64,000 bases of DNA, from NCBI RefSeq assembly GCF_011299555.1, contig NZ_CP049857.1, forward strand, positions 930,001-994,000, given 5' to 3'. Positions 27,050 to 36,011 of this stretch are shown one piece after another. Positions within the stretch are counted from its first letter, which is position 1. Each line of letters opens with the position of its first letter. Under the pieces are notes generated by a model that did not search any database, was not told where the DNA came from, and saw nothing but the letters and a program-made list of their open reading frames with translations. This stretch comes from Dysgonomonas sp. HDW5A. Its GTDB lineage: Bacteria > Bacteroidota > Bacteroidia > Bacteroidales > Dysgonomonadaceae. A program made the translations under genes and the position numbers.

Positions 27050-28163
27050 TTACACTTCGGCACCAAATTCCATTAAGAAGGCTTTGATGAAACCATCAAT
27101 ATCGCCATCCATAACAGCATTTACATTCGATGTCTGGTAATTCGTTCTGTGATCTTTTACACGACGGTCGTCAAAAACATAACTGCGGATTTGTGATCCC
27201 CACTCTATCTTCTTCTTTCCGGCTTCTACTTGCGATTGCATACGGCTTCGCCTCTCTAACTCCATATCATAAAGTTGCGATTTCAATAGGCGTATCGCAT
27301 TGTCTTTATTTCCGAACTGAGAACGACTTTCCGTATTTTCAATTACAATTTCCTTTTCTTCTCCAGTTTCCTCATCTTTGTATTTATAGTGTAGACGAAC
27401 TCCCGTTTCTACCTTATTTACATTCTGACCTCCTGCTCCACTCGAACGGAAGGTATCCCATGTAATGCTTCCCAAGTTAACATCAATCTCAATTGTATCG
27501 TCAACCAAAGGCACAACAAAGACCGAAGCAAAAGAAGTCATACGTTTACCCTGTGCATTGTAAGGAGATACACGTACTAAACGATGTACACCGTTCTCAG
27601 ACTTAAGATATCCATAAGCAAAATCACCTTCAACCTGAATCGTTGCAGTTTTGATTCCTGCCTCATCACCTTCCTGAAAGTTGGTGATAGTTACCTTGTA
27701 GCCTTTTGATTCGCACCAGCGTTGATACATACGGAAAAGCATCGAAGCCCAATCCTGACCTTCGGTACCTCCTGCACCACTATTCACTTTTAGTACAGCA
27801 CCGAGCTTATCTTCTTCCCGACGAAGCATGTTTTTAAGTTCCATCTCCTCCAATACTTCTATTGTCTGGCTATAAACTTCGTCTACTTCTTCTTCGGAGG
27901 TGATTCCTTCTTTATTGAAATCGAAAGCCAACTGCAATTCTTCAACCGCAGCCTTTACTTTATTATAACCCGAAAGCCATCCTTTCAAACCTCTGATTAT
28001 TTTCATCTGCTCTTCGGCAGCTTTATTATCAGACCAAAAGTCGGGATCCTGAGTTCGTATTTCTTCTTCTTCTAATTGGATTATTTTTGCATCGACGTCA
28101 AAGGTACCCCCTCAACGCTTGCTCGCGCTCCAACACTTCTTTGAGTTGGTCTACAGTAATCAT
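27050..28163 (-). CDS. prfB: Peptide chain release factor 2, programmed +1 frameshift
   Basis: Recognises UGA/UAA stops and hydrolyses peptidyl-tRNA. Zero-frame translation begins at the ATG at 28163 and runs 21 codons (MITVDQLKEVLE... GYL) to an in-frame TGA at 28100-28098. The slip site reads AGG GGG TAC CTT TGA C: a Shine-Dalgarno-like AGGGGG three bases before CTT-TGA. A +1 shift continues DVDAKIIQ... into the downstream frame, giving about 370 residues, the normal RF2 length. The GGQ peptidyl-hydrolase loop is in SSGAGGQNVNK. The tripeptide aligning with RF2 SPF reads SPY (VSPYNAQGKR). Autoregulation by RF2 level follows from the mechanism. Confidence 0.95.
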
Positions 28164-28233
28164 ATGCTATGATTGTTTAGTTATTATTCTTAAATTTTTC
28201 AGTTGGCAAAGATAACCAATTAATCCTAAAATC

Positions 28234-29880
28234 TTAATTCAATTGTTCTATCAAGTTTGCAGGTAGATAAAATGTATCATTTTTATCGATATAAACAGTT
28301 ACCGAACCCAAATCGATTTCTTTACCATTAAGATATGCAACCGATTTAAACGCAGGAACAACCAATGTATTCTTACCCTTTTTCACTGTTAATTGAGCAA
28401 AATCTGTAGATTTATCAATTGTATATTTAAGTCCTGCAAAAACATCCTGATGTTTGGCAAAAACTTCTTTCGTCATTTCAGGCAGACTCTCATCGAGTCC
28501 TAAAACATCTGACAGATAATTATTGATTTGAACATTGGTATTCATCCCCAAAGGCACATCTCCCTGAGGATGGTAAGCCGCTAAGAAAACCTCCTCACCG
28601 GTATGTCCCCCGGTTGTAAAACCAAAATAAGTACGACTATTCATAATATCAACAATAGCATGTCCCATATTGGGGCTGTCAGCTTTTTTCATATAATCGG
28701 CTTCTTTGTAGTTCTTAGAACTCAATAAACTTGCCAATTCATCTTCGGTAAGATCTATATCAGTATACTTTTTAAATACCGCTTTAAAATTTTCGGGTTT
28801 TTCTTGTAAAAGGATTCTCTCCAACCCCTCTCCTGTTCGCTTGTATTTCGATACACTTCCGAAAAGTTGATCTATAGTAGCCTTATCGTAACTCTTCAAA
28901 TCTCTGCGGCCGATAGTAAATCCGCTATTTCCATGATCGGGAAGTATAATAACCGCAGTTTCACCATCTTTCTTGGCAAACTCAATAGCTGCACCTACCG
29001 CTCTGTCAAAAGCCAGGTATTCGGTAATGCAACCAACTGCATCATTCCCGTGTGCCACCCAATCGACTTTACTACCCTCTACCATAAGAAAGAACCCGTT
29101 ATCGTTTTCGGATAAATGATCTATTGCTTTCTTAGTCATCTCTTCCAGTGAAGGAATCACAGAAGGGTCTCTATCTAAATCATAAGGCAGTTCGCGGTCT
29201 TGGAACAATGCCCAAACCTTATTATCTCCATCAAATGATCGGAAAGCATTTATATCATTCTGAATCAATGTTGTATTATTCTTTTTAAAATGGTCTTTGA
29301 TATCATCAGTCAATATAGAATTACCTCCTCCAAACATCACATCGAGATTATTGTACGCAATTTGAGGAGCAATATATTCGTATTTACCACGTGCATAATA
29401 ATGTGACGAGCAATCAGCTGGTGTAGCATGAGGAAACTCTACAGTGACGACCATTCCTACAGCTTTGTTTTTTTGAATCTTCGCTGCTTCCAGAATAGTA
29501 ACCAGAGGTTGATAAGCCATTGCAGGATCAACCTTCACCAAATCATTTTCAGGGTCGGCTACAGGATAAATCGCTACATTGCCCGTACGCTGAGGCATCC
29601 CCGTCATGTATGCAGAAGTAGTCGGAGCAGAATCTCCGATAGGAGCATTAGATGAAAATGTTTTTACCGTCCCGCAAATATAAGGGTCGATATTTAAGTT
29701 CTCACCACCTAATTTATTGTATATCTGATACCATCGGGCAGCAGAAACTACACCGATAGAAGTTCCATCGGGAATCATTACAATGACATTTTTTACAGGT
29801 TTTACCGGTCTGTGATATTGCTGAGACCAAACCAAGCCGCACGAAAGAATCAGAAGTAAGGAACAAATCGTTTTTTTCAT
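28234..29880 (-). CDS. Secreted alkaline phosphatase (PhoA superfamily)
   Basis: Periplasmic phosphomonoesterase. The chosen ATG at 29880 gives 548 residues starting MKKTICSLLL with a signal peptide ending LVWSQQ; an ATG 18 bp upstream is the alternative. Metal and nucleophile sites are visible: MIPDGTS near residue 36, IGDSAPTTSAYMTGM with the Asp-Ser nucleophile pair, VEGSKVDWVAHGND, ILPDHGNSG and the late TGGHTGEEV histidine motif. It is longer than E. coli PhoA (471), with a C-terminal domain of about 70 residues. A -7 element at 29938-29945 precedes it. Confidence 0.93.
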   Translation of the reverse strand: MKKTICSLLLILSCGLVWSQQYHRPVKPVKNVIVMIPDGTSIGVVSAARWYQIYNKLGGENLNIDPYICGTVKTFSSNAPIGDSAPTTSAYMTGMPQRTGNVAIYPVADPENDLVKVDPAMAYQPLVTILEAAKIQKNKAVGMVVTVEFPHATPADCSSHYYARGKYEYIAPQIAYNNLDVMFGGGNSILTDDIKDHFKKNNTTLIQNDINAFRSFDGDNKVWALFQDRELPYDLDRDPSVIPSLEEMTKKAIDHLSENDNGFFLMVEGSKVDWVAHGNDAVGCITEYLAFDRAVGAAIEFAKKDGETAVIILPDHGNSGFTIGRRDLKSYDKATIDQLFGSVSKYKRTGEGLERILLQEKPENFKAVFKKYTDIDLTEDELASLLSSKNYKEADYMKKADSPNMGHAIVDIMNSRTYFGFTTGGHTGEEVFLAAYHPQGDVPLGMNTNVQINNYLSDVLGLDESLPEMTKEVFAKHQDVFAGLKYTIDKSTDFAQLTVKKGKNTLVVPAFKSVAYLNGKEIDLGSVTVYIDKNDTFYLPANLIEQLN

Positions 29881-29912
29881 AAAAATAATATTTAGCAAAA
29901 TACTGTATTTAA

Positions 29913-29945
29913 GGTCTCAAACCTTAGATCAATTACACAAAAGTA
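29913..29945 (-). promoter_or_regulatory. Alkaline phosphatase promoter with palindrome at the transcript start
   Basis: Minus-strand TACTTTTG at 29945-29938 is an exact -7 match. A near-perfect palindrome GGTCTCAAACC (plus strand, 29913-29923) sits 14 bp downstream, close to the predicted first transcribed bases. Confidence 0.5.
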
Positions 29946-30027
29946 CAGATTTCAGATCAATATTCCACTCGAAAAATAGTAACTAAGTCTTTTATTAATC
30001 ACTTATATCTCTACTGAAATATTTCTG

Positions 30028-30035
30028 TATCTTTG
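30028..30035 (+). promoter_or_regulatory. surE promoter -7 element
   Basis: TATCTTTG matches TAnnTTTG exactly and lies 33 bp before the surE ATG. Confidence 0.55.
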
Positions 30036-30068
30036 TAATTCAATGTAAAAATATAGAAATTATAAGAT

Positions 30069-30851
30069 ATGTCTGGAAAGAAACCATTAATACTCATCAC
30101 TAATGACGACGGCTATAAAGCCAAAGGTATAAAAGCGTTAACACAATCATTAATCGGACTCGGAGAAATAGTAGTTGTAGCACCCGATGGACCTCGTTCG
30201 GGAATGTCAAGTGCTATTACATCGATACAACCCATAAGGTACTATTTAGCAAAAAAAGACATAGAAAATGACATTACTATTTATGCTTGTACCGGAACAC
30301 CTGTAGACTGTGTAAAGTTGGGTATAAGTGAAATATTGGACAGAAAACCCGATCTTGTAGTTTCGGGAATCAATCACGGCTCCAATGCTTCGATCTGTGT
30401 TATATATTCGGGAACAATGGGAGCTGCTATCGAAGGATGCCTTTACAAAGTACCATCTATCGGGTTTTCGCTATTAGACCACCATTATGATGCTGATTTT
30501 TCTCACACCAACAAGATAACCCGCACTCTGAGTGAAAGCGTATTGAAAACCGGATTGCCTAAAGGCGTTTGCTTAAATGTAAACATACCTCATTCAACAA
30601 AAGAATTGAAAGGAATCAAAGTTTGCAAACAAGCTCCCGGTCAGTTTGTCAAAGAATTCAAAAAATCGGCAGACGGTGCTGATAACGAAATATATTGGTT
30701 AACAGGATATTTTGAGAATGATGAGCCTAATGATACTTCTACCGACGAATGGGCTTTAGCAAATGGCTATGCTTCCATCGTTCCTACGAAGGTTGATTTA
30801 ACCGCTCATGAGTTAGTAGAGCAAATGAAAGGTTTGGAGAACCTAATCTAA
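30069..30851 (+). CDS. surE: 5'/3'-nucleotidase SurE
   Basis: Metal-dependent nucleoside monophosphatase of 260 residues. The N-terminal ILITNDDGYKAKGI provides the two metal-binding aspartates (13 and 14), RSGMSSAIT the conserved serine, TGTPVDCVKLG the middle motif and VSGINHGSN the metal-binding asparagine. The gene is 39 bp upstream of lpxB in the same orientation, a pairing I recall as common in Bacteroidales genomes. Confidence 0.95.
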   Translation: MSGKKPLILITNDDGYKAKGIKALTQSLIGLGEIVVVAPDGPRSGMSSAITSIQPIRYYLAKKDIENDITIYACTGTPVDCVKLGISEILDRKPDLVVSGINHGSNASICVIYSGTMGAAIEGCLYKVPSIGFSLLDHHYDADFSHTNKITRTLSESVLKTGLPKGVCLNVNIPHSTKELKGIKVCKQAPGQFVKEFKKSADGADNEIYWLTGYFENDEPNDTSTDEWALANGYASIVPTKVDLTAHELVEQMKGLENLI

Positions 30852-30890
30852 GATTCCGAATACTTTTATCATACAACATAATATAACTAT

Positions 30891-32033
30891 ATGAAATATT
30901 TTCTTGTTGCGGGAGAAGCTTCGGGCGATTTGCATGCTTCTAATCTTATGGCGGCATTAAAGGTCACAGATCCTGAGGCAGAATTTTGCTTTTTGGGAGG
31001 AGACCTCATGCAGGCTCAAGGAGGCAAGCTTATTAAACATTACAGGGAGATGGCTTTTATGGGTTTCATTCCTGTTTTGCTCAACTTGAGGACTATTCTC
31101 CGCAATATGAAAATGTGTCAACAAGCCATTGTAGATTATCAACCCGATGTAGTTATATTAATAGACTATCCGGGATTTAATCTTAAAATTGCGAAGTTTG
31201 TTAAAACCAAAACCAATATCCCTGTTTACTATTACATTTCACCCAAAGTATGGGCTTGGAAAGAATACAGGGTAAAATCTTTCAAGAAATATGTAGACGA
31301 AATGCTCTGCATATTACCTTTTGAGGTTGATTTCTTTAAGAAACACAATTACAAAGTAGATTACGTAGGCAATCCTACCGTAGATGCAATAGCCGATTTT
31401 AAAGAGAGAAGTAAAGACGACTCTCGTGAGAAGTTTATACAGGAAAATAATTTAGCGAAAAAACCTTTCATTGCCCTATTAGCAGGAAGCCGCAAGCAGG
31501 AAATAAAAGACAATCTTCCTACCATGCTGGAAGTAGTCAAAAAGTTTCCCGATTATCAAGCCGTTATAGCAGGAGCACCGGGTATGGATCCTGATTATTA
31601 TAATACTTATATAGCCGGCAGTAATTGTAAAATTATTTTTGATCAGACCTATCGTTTACTGTCCTATTCGAATGCAGCACTCGTGACATCGGGTACGGCA
31701 ACTCTCGAAACCTCTTTATTCAGAGTTCCACAGGTAGTTTGTTACAGAATGCCTGTACCTCACCTTGCACACTGGGCATTCAAAAACATTTTACATACAC
31801 CTTACATCTCTCTTGTAAATCTGATTGCAAATAAAGAAGTGGTAAAAGAATTATTTGCCAAATACTTCTCGAAGGAAAACATCGAAGATGAAGTAGACAG
31901 ACTTCTAAATGACAAAGCATATAGAAATAATATGCTGGAGGGATACGACCGTATTATCAATATACTAGGAGAGGCAGGAGCTTCTAAAAAAGCGGCAAAT
32001 ATTATTGTGAAAAAACTACACACTCACCAATAA
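30891..32033 (+). CDS. lpxB: Lipid-A-disaccharide synthase
   Basis: GT19 peripheral membrane enzyme joining UDP-2,3-diacylglucosamine and lipid X in lipid A synthesis. The 380-residue protein starts MKYFLVAGEASGDLHASNL, with the GEASGD motif at residues 8-13; VWAWKEYR, YVGNPTVD, LLAGSRKQEI and TSGTATLETSLF are the other conserved blocks in order. It ends 10 bp from the convergent Stealth gene with no room for a separate terminator. Confidence 0.96.
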   Translation: MKYFLVAGEASGDLHASNLMAALKVTDPEAEFCFLGGDLMQAQGGKLIKHYREMAFMGFIPVLLNLRTILRNMKMCQQAIVDYQPDVVILIDYPGFNLKIAKFVKTKTNIPVYYYISPKVWAWKEYRVKSFKKYVDEMLCILPFEVDFFKKHNYKVDYVGNPTVDAIADFKERSKDDSREKFIQENNLAKKPFIALLAGSRKQEIKDNLPTMLEVVKKFPDYQAVIAGAPGMDPDYYNTYIAGSNCKIIFDQTYRLLSYSNAALVTSGTATLETSLFRVPQVVCYRMPVPHLAHWAFKNILHTPYISLVNLIANKEVVKELFAKYFSKENIEDEVDRLLNDKAYRNNMLEGYDRIINILGEAGASKKAANIIVKKLHTHQ

Positions 32034-32043
32034 GTTCTTACCA

Positions 32044-33045
32044 TTAATACTTCTCAAAAGCAGATTTTTGAGGAAATACCTCCTTAAAGCTTCGGCGAAG
32101 AGTATTCTTGGCTCTTTTGAAGTCCAAAATCTCTACACTATCATTTAAACACATGATATCGTACTCCTGACGTACAATCTGGTCACATATATGAAGTAGC
32201 GAATGGTCTGTCAGATCCACACAGGTAGTATCTTTTACGGTATTATATGGGTGAAATTTTCCCGCAGCCAACTGCCAGTAACGGATCAACCATTGATTTA
32301 CATCCGAATTAGATCTGAATTTCGAACGACAGGTAAGATGCAATTTAGAGGTTGCCTGCGACCAAACATCATCATAAGTAGATTTCAAAAACGCATTAGG
32401 CAAATGAGGATCGACAAAACCCGAAAAATCACGCCAAGGGTATAGCAATATATTGCTTAACAGCTTCAAGCCATAATTAGGAGAAAACCACTTCTGCCAA
32501 TACTTCCTAATCTGCTGATGTTTATCAAAATATGAATCAAGCACATCCAGGTCATTGATAGCCATATGAATAATACCTCCGCTAGAAGGCTTGGCAGTCA
32601 TCACACCATAATCGCAAGGCAAGCCTTTCTTGAAGAAGCGCGACGGTTTCAGAGGATTCAAAACATACAAATCGTCATTGAAATAGATGAAATGCTCTGA
32701 CAGTGCTTCTATACGATGCAGATTCAACTCTATGGTGTTTGCACTGAATGTAGGCAGGTATTCGCCGGGAATAAAGTCTTCGTGCTTCACCCAATTCAAT
32801 TGGGGATGGTCGAGATTGAGCCATTCAGGGATATGCCCCGATGTTACAAAGTGAATTTTATTGACCCATGGCATAAACTTCTCTATCCCTCTGAACCAGT
32901 AACGTAGCAAATCCCAATCCCTAAAACGAATTGCATGAGTATCTCCTATAAGTGATTGACTGGCATATTGCCGAAAGCTTTGCTGCCACACTTTATCCTG
33001 TCCATCCACCCAAGGCAATACAATATCGATACCTGATGTATTCAT
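32044..33045 (-). CDS. Stealth-family sugar-phosphate transferase
   Basis: A 333-residue cytoplasmic enzyme of the Stealth family, which transfers hexose-1-phosphate units in capsule or LPS assembly. CR1 is IDIVLPWVDGQDKVWQ (residues 6-21), CR2 contains RFRDWDLLRYWFRGIEKF and FVTSGHIPEWL, CR3 follows the conserved FIYFNDDLYVLNPL, and a late NQWLIRYWQ region resembles CR4. It is convergent with lpxB and divergent from a glycosyltransferase, so a role in surface glycan modification is plausible; the donor and acceptor cannot be read from sequence. Confidence 0.85.
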   Translation of the reverse strand: MNTSGIDIVLPWVDGQDKVWQQSFRQYASQSLIGDTHAIRFRDWDLLRYWFRGIEKFMPWVNKIHFVTSGHIPEWLNLDHPQLNWVKHEDFIPGEYLPTFSANTIELNLHRIEALSEHFIYFNDDLYVLNPLKPSRFFKKGLPCDYGVMTAKPSSGGIIHMAINDLDVLDSYFDKHQQIRKYWQKWFSPNYGLKLLSNILLYPWRDFSGFVDPHLPNAFLKSTYDDVWSQATSKLHLTCRSKFRSNSDVNQWLIRYWQLAAGKFHPYNTVKDTTCVDLTDHSLLHICDQIVRQEYDIMCLNDSVEILDFKRAKNTLRRSFKEVFPQKSAFEKY

Positions 33046-33194
33046 TTATTTTTTGTAAACTATCTTAATAAGCATATTTTATTATTACACCCCTTATTTA
33101 TAACCTATAATGTTATTGCATTTTCTATAGCAACAAAAGGTCTGCGAGCATTATTCTGCTATAAATATAAACAGAATAATTTTATAAAAGTTTA

Positions 33195-33202
33195 TACCTT
33201 TG
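33195..33202 (+). promoter_or_regulatory. Glycosyltransferase promoter -7 element
   Basis: TACCTTTG in the Stealth/glycosyltransferase intergenic region matches the consensus exactly; the predicted leader of about 110 nt contains an inverted dispersed element. Confidence 0.55.
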
Positions 33203-33210
33203 TTTACATA

Positions 33211-33301
33211 TCAAGCAATGCCAAATATTAATTGCTATATTTAAAAATTATAACAACTTATTGGCATTACACTTACCATAAGAATAAAAAGGTCTGAGAC
33301 C
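33211..33301 (-). repeat. Full copy of the dispersed element, inverted relative to the following gene
   Basis: Read on the minus strand: GGTCTCAGACC, TTTTTATT, CTTATGGTAAG, central GTTATAA and an AT-rich end, 91 bp. The palindrome (33291-33301) lies 15 bp upstream of the glycosyltransferase ATG. A separate partial palindrome, GGTCTGCGAGC, lies at 33139-33149. Confidence 0.6.
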
Positions 33302-33316
33302 TCAATGCTATTTTGA

Positions 33317-34426
33317 ATGAAAATTCTTTTATTAGGAGAATACAGCAATGTTCACTGGACTTTAGCTCAAGGATTACAAGCTTTGGGACATTCGGTTGTG
33401 GTGGCTTCTAATGGAGACCGTTACAAAAACTATCAGCGAGACATTGATATTACCCGCAACAGCAATAATTTAATTGATACAGTTAAATACATTTATCTTC
33501 TCAGTAAAAATTTCAGACAGTTTAAAGGATTCGATATTGTACAAATTATAAATCCTTTTTTTCTGGATCTCAAAGCAAATAAAAATCTCGCTGCATTTAA
33601 TTATCTCAAAAAGCATAACGGAAAAGTATTTATGGGAGCATTCGGCAACGATGCTTATTGGCTGAAAGCTTGTTTAGATAAAAAAACTTTTCGCTACTCC
33701 GAGTTTGACATTCCAAACAGAACAGAATATCTAGACCCTGCCAAAGAATTAATCAAAATTTGGTCTGATAAAGATAAAGTAAAAGTAAACCGTGAGATAG
33801 CCGAAAATTCGGATGGTATCATTGCCTGCTTATATGAATATTTTGTTGCTTATCAACCTGAGTTTAGGGAGAAACTCACTTACATACCCGCCCCTATCAA
33901 CACATCTGAAATAACCTTCAAGCAAAGAAGCAAAGACACTTCTAAAGTCGCTTTTTTCATTGGAATACAAAAACTCAGAAACGAGATCAAAGGAGCTGAC
34001 ATTTTGTACAATTGTTTAAAAGAAATACACTCTAAATATCCGAATGAATGCGTTGTCAACAAAGCTGAATCGGTACCTTATCATGAATACATAACGATGA
34101 GAGACCACTCGGACATATTATTAGATCAGTTATACTCATATACCCCCGGGATGAATGCCCTCACGGCAATGGCTCAGGGTTTAGTTGTAGTTGGGGGAGG
34201 CGAACCGGAGATGTACAACCTCTTAAATGAAAAAGATAATCACCCCATTATAAATGTGCTTCCTGATGAAAAAGATGTTTTTGAGAAACTCGAAAATCTG
34301 ATTCTAAACAAATCGAAAATTGCCGATTTATCGAGTAACAGTCGACTGTTTATCGAAAAACATCATGATTATATAAAGGTAGCACAGCAATATTTAGATA
34401 TATGGTCAAAAGAAAAACTCTTTTAA
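33317..34426 (+). CDS. Glycosyltransferase, GT-B fold (GT4-like)
   Basis: A 369-residue protein starting MKILLLGEYSNVHWTLAQGL, with a glycine-containing nucleotide-binding loop at the N-terminus and a C-terminal GT-B half that includes SYTPGMNALTAMAQGLVVVGGGEPEMYN, reminiscent of the GT4 acceptor/donor region with its EP motif. No signal peptide or membrane helix is visible. It lies in a neighbourhood of envelope genes (lpxB, Stealth protein, waaA) but is preceded by its own promoter. Sugar specificity is unknown. Confidence 0.75.
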   Translation: MKILLLGEYSNVHWTLAQGLQALGHSVVVASNGDRYKNYQRDIDITRNSNNLIDTVKYIYLLSKNFRQFKGFDIVQIINPFFLDLKANKNLAAFNYLKKHNGKVFMGAFGNDAYWLKACLDKKTFRYSEFDIPNRTEYLDPAKELIKIWSDKDKVKVNREIAENSDGIIACLYEYFVAYQPEFREKLTYIPAPINTSEITFKQRSKDTSKVAFFIGIQKLRNEIKGADILYNCLKEIHSKYPNECVVNKAESVPYHEYITMRDHSDILLDQLYSYTPGMNALTAMAQGLVVVGGGEPEMYNLLNEKDNHPIINVLPDEKDVFEKLENLILNKSKIADLSSNSRLFIEKHHDYIKVAQQYLDIWSKEKLF

Positions 34427-34458
34427 GATAAAAAAGACAAAATTAAACCTTATTTCTT

Positions 34459-34466
34459 TACCTTTG
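34459..34466 (+). promoter_or_regulatory. Peptidase C1B promoter -7 element
   Basis: TACCTTTG, exact consensus. The dispersed element starts 10 bp downstream, so the palindrome would lie within the first transcribed bases. Confidence 0.6.
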
Positions 34467-34475
34467 TGACATTAA

Positions 34476-34562
34476 GGTCTCAGACCTTTTTATTGCTTTG
34501 GCAAGCTTAGTAACAATTGTTAGTTCTAATTAAGAAACATAGCAATAAAGTAATCGTATCTA
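34476..34562 (+). repeat. Dispersed element copy upstream of peptidase C1B
   Basis: The clearest left half in the window: perfect palindrome GGTCTCAGACC at 34476-34486, then TTTTTATT and the small palindrome GCTTTGGCAAGC at 34495-34506. The right half (ATAAAGTAATC and CTAATTTA) is diverged. It ends 16 bp before the ATG at 34579. Confidence 0.65.
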
Positions 34563-34578
34563 ATTTAAATAACATAAA

Positions 34579-35772
34579 ATGAAAAAACTTTTTGTCGCAT
34601 CGGTTGCTCTCTTGATGGCTGTATCAGCATGGGCACAAAAAGACAGCACGGCATCATCCGGCTATCAGTTCTCGGTAGTAAAACAGAATCCCATAACTTC
34701 TATAAAAAATCAGGGAAGCAGCGGTACATGCTGGTCATTCTCGGGTGTCGGCTTTTTAGAGTCTGAACTATTGAGGATGGGAAAAGGCGAACAAGATCTT
34801 TCTGAAATGTATATCGTACGCCGCAATTATGAAGATAAAGCAGTAAAATATATCCGTTTGAACGGAAGCCTTAACTTTGCACAAGGCGGTTCGTTTGCCG
34901 ATGTTATTGAAACAATTAATGAGTACGGAGTTGTACCTGACGCTGCTATGCCCGGACTCAGCTATGGAGAAACGGGACACAAACACGGCGAAATGGCTGA
35001 TGGTCTTACCGGATACATCAACGGGGTAATGAAAAACGGTAACAAAAAGCTTTCAACAGCTTGGTACAACGGCTTTACAGGTATCCTTGATGCTTACTTA
35101 GGAGCAAAACCTGAGAGCTTCACATACAAAGGAAAAAATTATACTCCTCAAAGCTTTGCTCAGGAGTTAGGCTTAAACAGCAATAACTATGTGTCATTCA
35201 CATCATTTACACACCATCCGTTTTACGTACCTTTTGCAGTAGAGGTCCCCGACAACTGGCGTTGGGCATTGTCGTACAATGTTCCTTTGGATGATATGAT
35301 AAAAATCATAGACAACGCCCTCGAAAAAGGCTACACTGTAGCTTGGGCTTCGGATGTAAGCGAAATTGGTTTTTCGCGCAACGGAATAGCTGTCGTTCCT
35401 GATGACAGTGCTCCCGAAAACATCGGTTCAGATCAAGCACATTGGTTAGGTTTATCTGCTACAGAAAAAACCTCAACTATCAAAAAGAAAATTGAACAAG
35501 GTCCTGTTAAAGAACTTGCCATCACGCAAGAACTACGTCAAAAGGGCTTTGACAATTACGAAACGACCGATGACCATGGTATGCAGATTTTCGGTCTCGT
35601 AAAAGATCAAAATGGAACTAAATACTATTTGGTAAAGAACTCTTGGGGTGAAGCCGGTGCTTACAAAGGGATATGGTATGCATCCGAAGCTTTTGTAAAA
35701 TACAAAACAATCAGTTTTGTTGTAAACAAAGAAGCTGTACCTAAAGACATTGCCTCGAAATTGAAATATTAA
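34579..35772 (+). CDS. Exported aminopeptidase C / bleomycin hydrolase-type cysteine peptidase (C1B)
   Basis: A 397-residue papain-fold aminopeptidase. The N-terminal 20 residues form a signal peptide ending AWAQ, so this form is exported, unlike the cytoplasmic PepC of lactic acid bacteria. Catalytic residues are visible as Cys51 in QGSSGTCWSFSG, His333 in DDHGMQIFG and Asn354 in VKNSWG. It probably acts in periplasmic peptide breakdown, alongside the S46 peptidase in the same window. It is monocistronic with its own promoter. Confidence 0.9.
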   Translation: MKKLFVASVALLMAVSAWAQKDSTASSGYQFSVVKQNPITSIKNQGSSGTCWSFSGVGFLESELLRMGKGEQDLSEMYIVRRNYEDKAVKYIRLNGSLNFAQGGSFADVIETINEYGVVPDAAMPGLSYGETGHKHGEMADGLTGYINGVMKNGNKKLSTAWYNGFTGILDAYLGAKPESFTYKGKNYTPQSFAQELGLNSNNYVSFTSFTHHPFYVPFAVEVPDNWRWALSYNVPLDDMIKIIDNALEKGYTVAWASDVSEIGFSRNGIAVVPDDSAPENIGSDQAHWLGLSATEKTSTIKKKIEQGPVKELAITQELRQKGFDNYETTDDHGMQIFGLVKDQNGTKYYLVKNSWGEAGAYKGIWYASEAFVKYKTISFVVNKEAVPKDIASKLKY

Positions 35773-35838
35773 GAGTTTAGACTGTAAGTAAAGTTTGACG
35801 AAAACATATATAGGAGTGATAAAAATCACACCGCAGGC

Positions 35839-35868
35839 AATAGGGGCGTATAATCATACGCCCTTATT
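35839..35868. repeat. REP-like hairpin downstream of peptidase C1B
   Basis: AATAGGGGCGTAT pairs with ATACGCCCTTATT around AATC, with one G-T pair. The GGGGCG/CGCCC core resembles widely seen GGGGCG-type intergenic hairpins. It has no T-run, so a terminator role is uncertain. The rest of the 239-bp gap to gltX shows only a promoter. Confidence 0.6.
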
Positions 35869-35961
35869 CGTACCTATCTAAATTAATCAGCCACATTCGG
35901 CACTTGAACCTGCCAGTTCTACATTTCGACCTTTTTCTATCTTTTATTGATATTTTTTGCC

Positions 35962-35969
35962 TATTTTTG
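35962..35969 (+). promoter_or_regulatory. gltX promoter -7 element
   Basis: TATTTTTG, exact TAnnTTTG match, 42 bp before the chosen gltX ATG. It supports that start, since the longer frame open upstream to 35904 would begin before the promoter. Confidence 0.5.
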
Positions 35970-36011
35970 TATCCATTTTTTCAAATTCGATTCACAGATA
36001 TTTTTATCATT

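Noticed and set aside
27050-28006. prfB as a truncated or frameshifted pseudogene
   Set aside because: The upstream reading frame, the AGGGGG and CTT-TGA-C site and the normal total length show a regulated frameshift, not damage.
34476-34486. GGTCTCAGACC followed by a T-rich run read as an intrinsic terminator
   Set aside because: The arms are separated by a single base, so a stable RNA stem would have at most five pairs with a five-base loop, and several copies lie just after a promoter rather than at gene ends.
35904-36011. N-terminal hydrophobic extension of gltX from a TTG at 35904
   Set aside because: The extension is not found in the family, precedes the promoter -7 at 35962 and the conserved protein begins at the ATG at 36012.
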